5,297 bases of DNA from positions 1 to 5,297 of the forward strand of contig CALXAW010000090.1 of NCBI GenBank assembly GCA_944386375.1, written 5' to 3'. The first letter of the stretch is position 1; each line of letters opens with the position of its first letter. This DNA comes from an uncultured Clostridia bacterium (GTDB taxonomy: Bacteria; Bacillota; Clostridia; TANB77; CAG-508). Below the pieces are notes generated by a model. The model did no database searches, was not told the DNA's origin, and saw only the letters and a program-made list of their open reading frames with translations. This document shows positions 5,281-5,297 of this stretch, piece after piece. Both the position numbers and the translations under genes were made by a program.

Positions 5281-5297
5281 TTATCTTGCGTGAATAA

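Overview
The window is strongly AT-rich. Its codon use favours AGA for arginine and A/T in third positions, its Shine-Dalgarno sequences are strong, and its promoters are of the sigma-A type. This suggests a low-GC Firmicute, most likely a member of the Clostridia; the species cannot be told from the sequence.

Layout: bases 1-164 are mostly non-coding and hold a good promoter. This promoter drives a two-gene operon: a TetR/AcrR-family regulator (165-734) and, 15 bp downstream, an AMP-forming long-chain acyl-CoA synthetase (750-2462). A 202-bp gap (2463-2664) holds a pair of Spo0A-box-like sites and a well-formed promoter. It is followed by a monocistronic gene of unknown function (2665-3516) whose protein has a helical body, a Pro/Glu/Gln-rich linker and a basic C-terminal tail.

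Just after that gene lies a complete insertion sequence of the IS66 family (3541-5212, 1672 bp). It has 28-bp perfect terminal inverted repeats, an 8-bp target duplication (ATAAAATC) and a single intact DDE transposase gene on the minus strand. Removing the element and one copy of the duplication restores a 9-bp-stem, 6-nt-loop hairpin, probably the transcription terminator of the unknown gene. The IS therefore landed in the loop and 3' arm of a hairpin and split it. The element carries its own hairpins. A bidirectional terminator lies inside its left end, a minus-strand terminator at its right end faces transcription entering from outside, and a long palindrome containing a TATAAT sits just before the transposase start. 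A perfect DnaA-box 9-mer abuts the right inverted repeat. The last 85 bases hold a near-consensus promoter for a gene beyond the window.

Functionally, the first two genes look like a self-contained fatty-acid activation unit with its own regulator. The unknown gene is separate. The IS is a recent-looking passenger, since its repeats are perfect, its duplication is intact and its ORF is open. No new multi-gene system is evident. The most interesting points are the hairpin-targeted insertion and how the IS insulates its own transposase gene.
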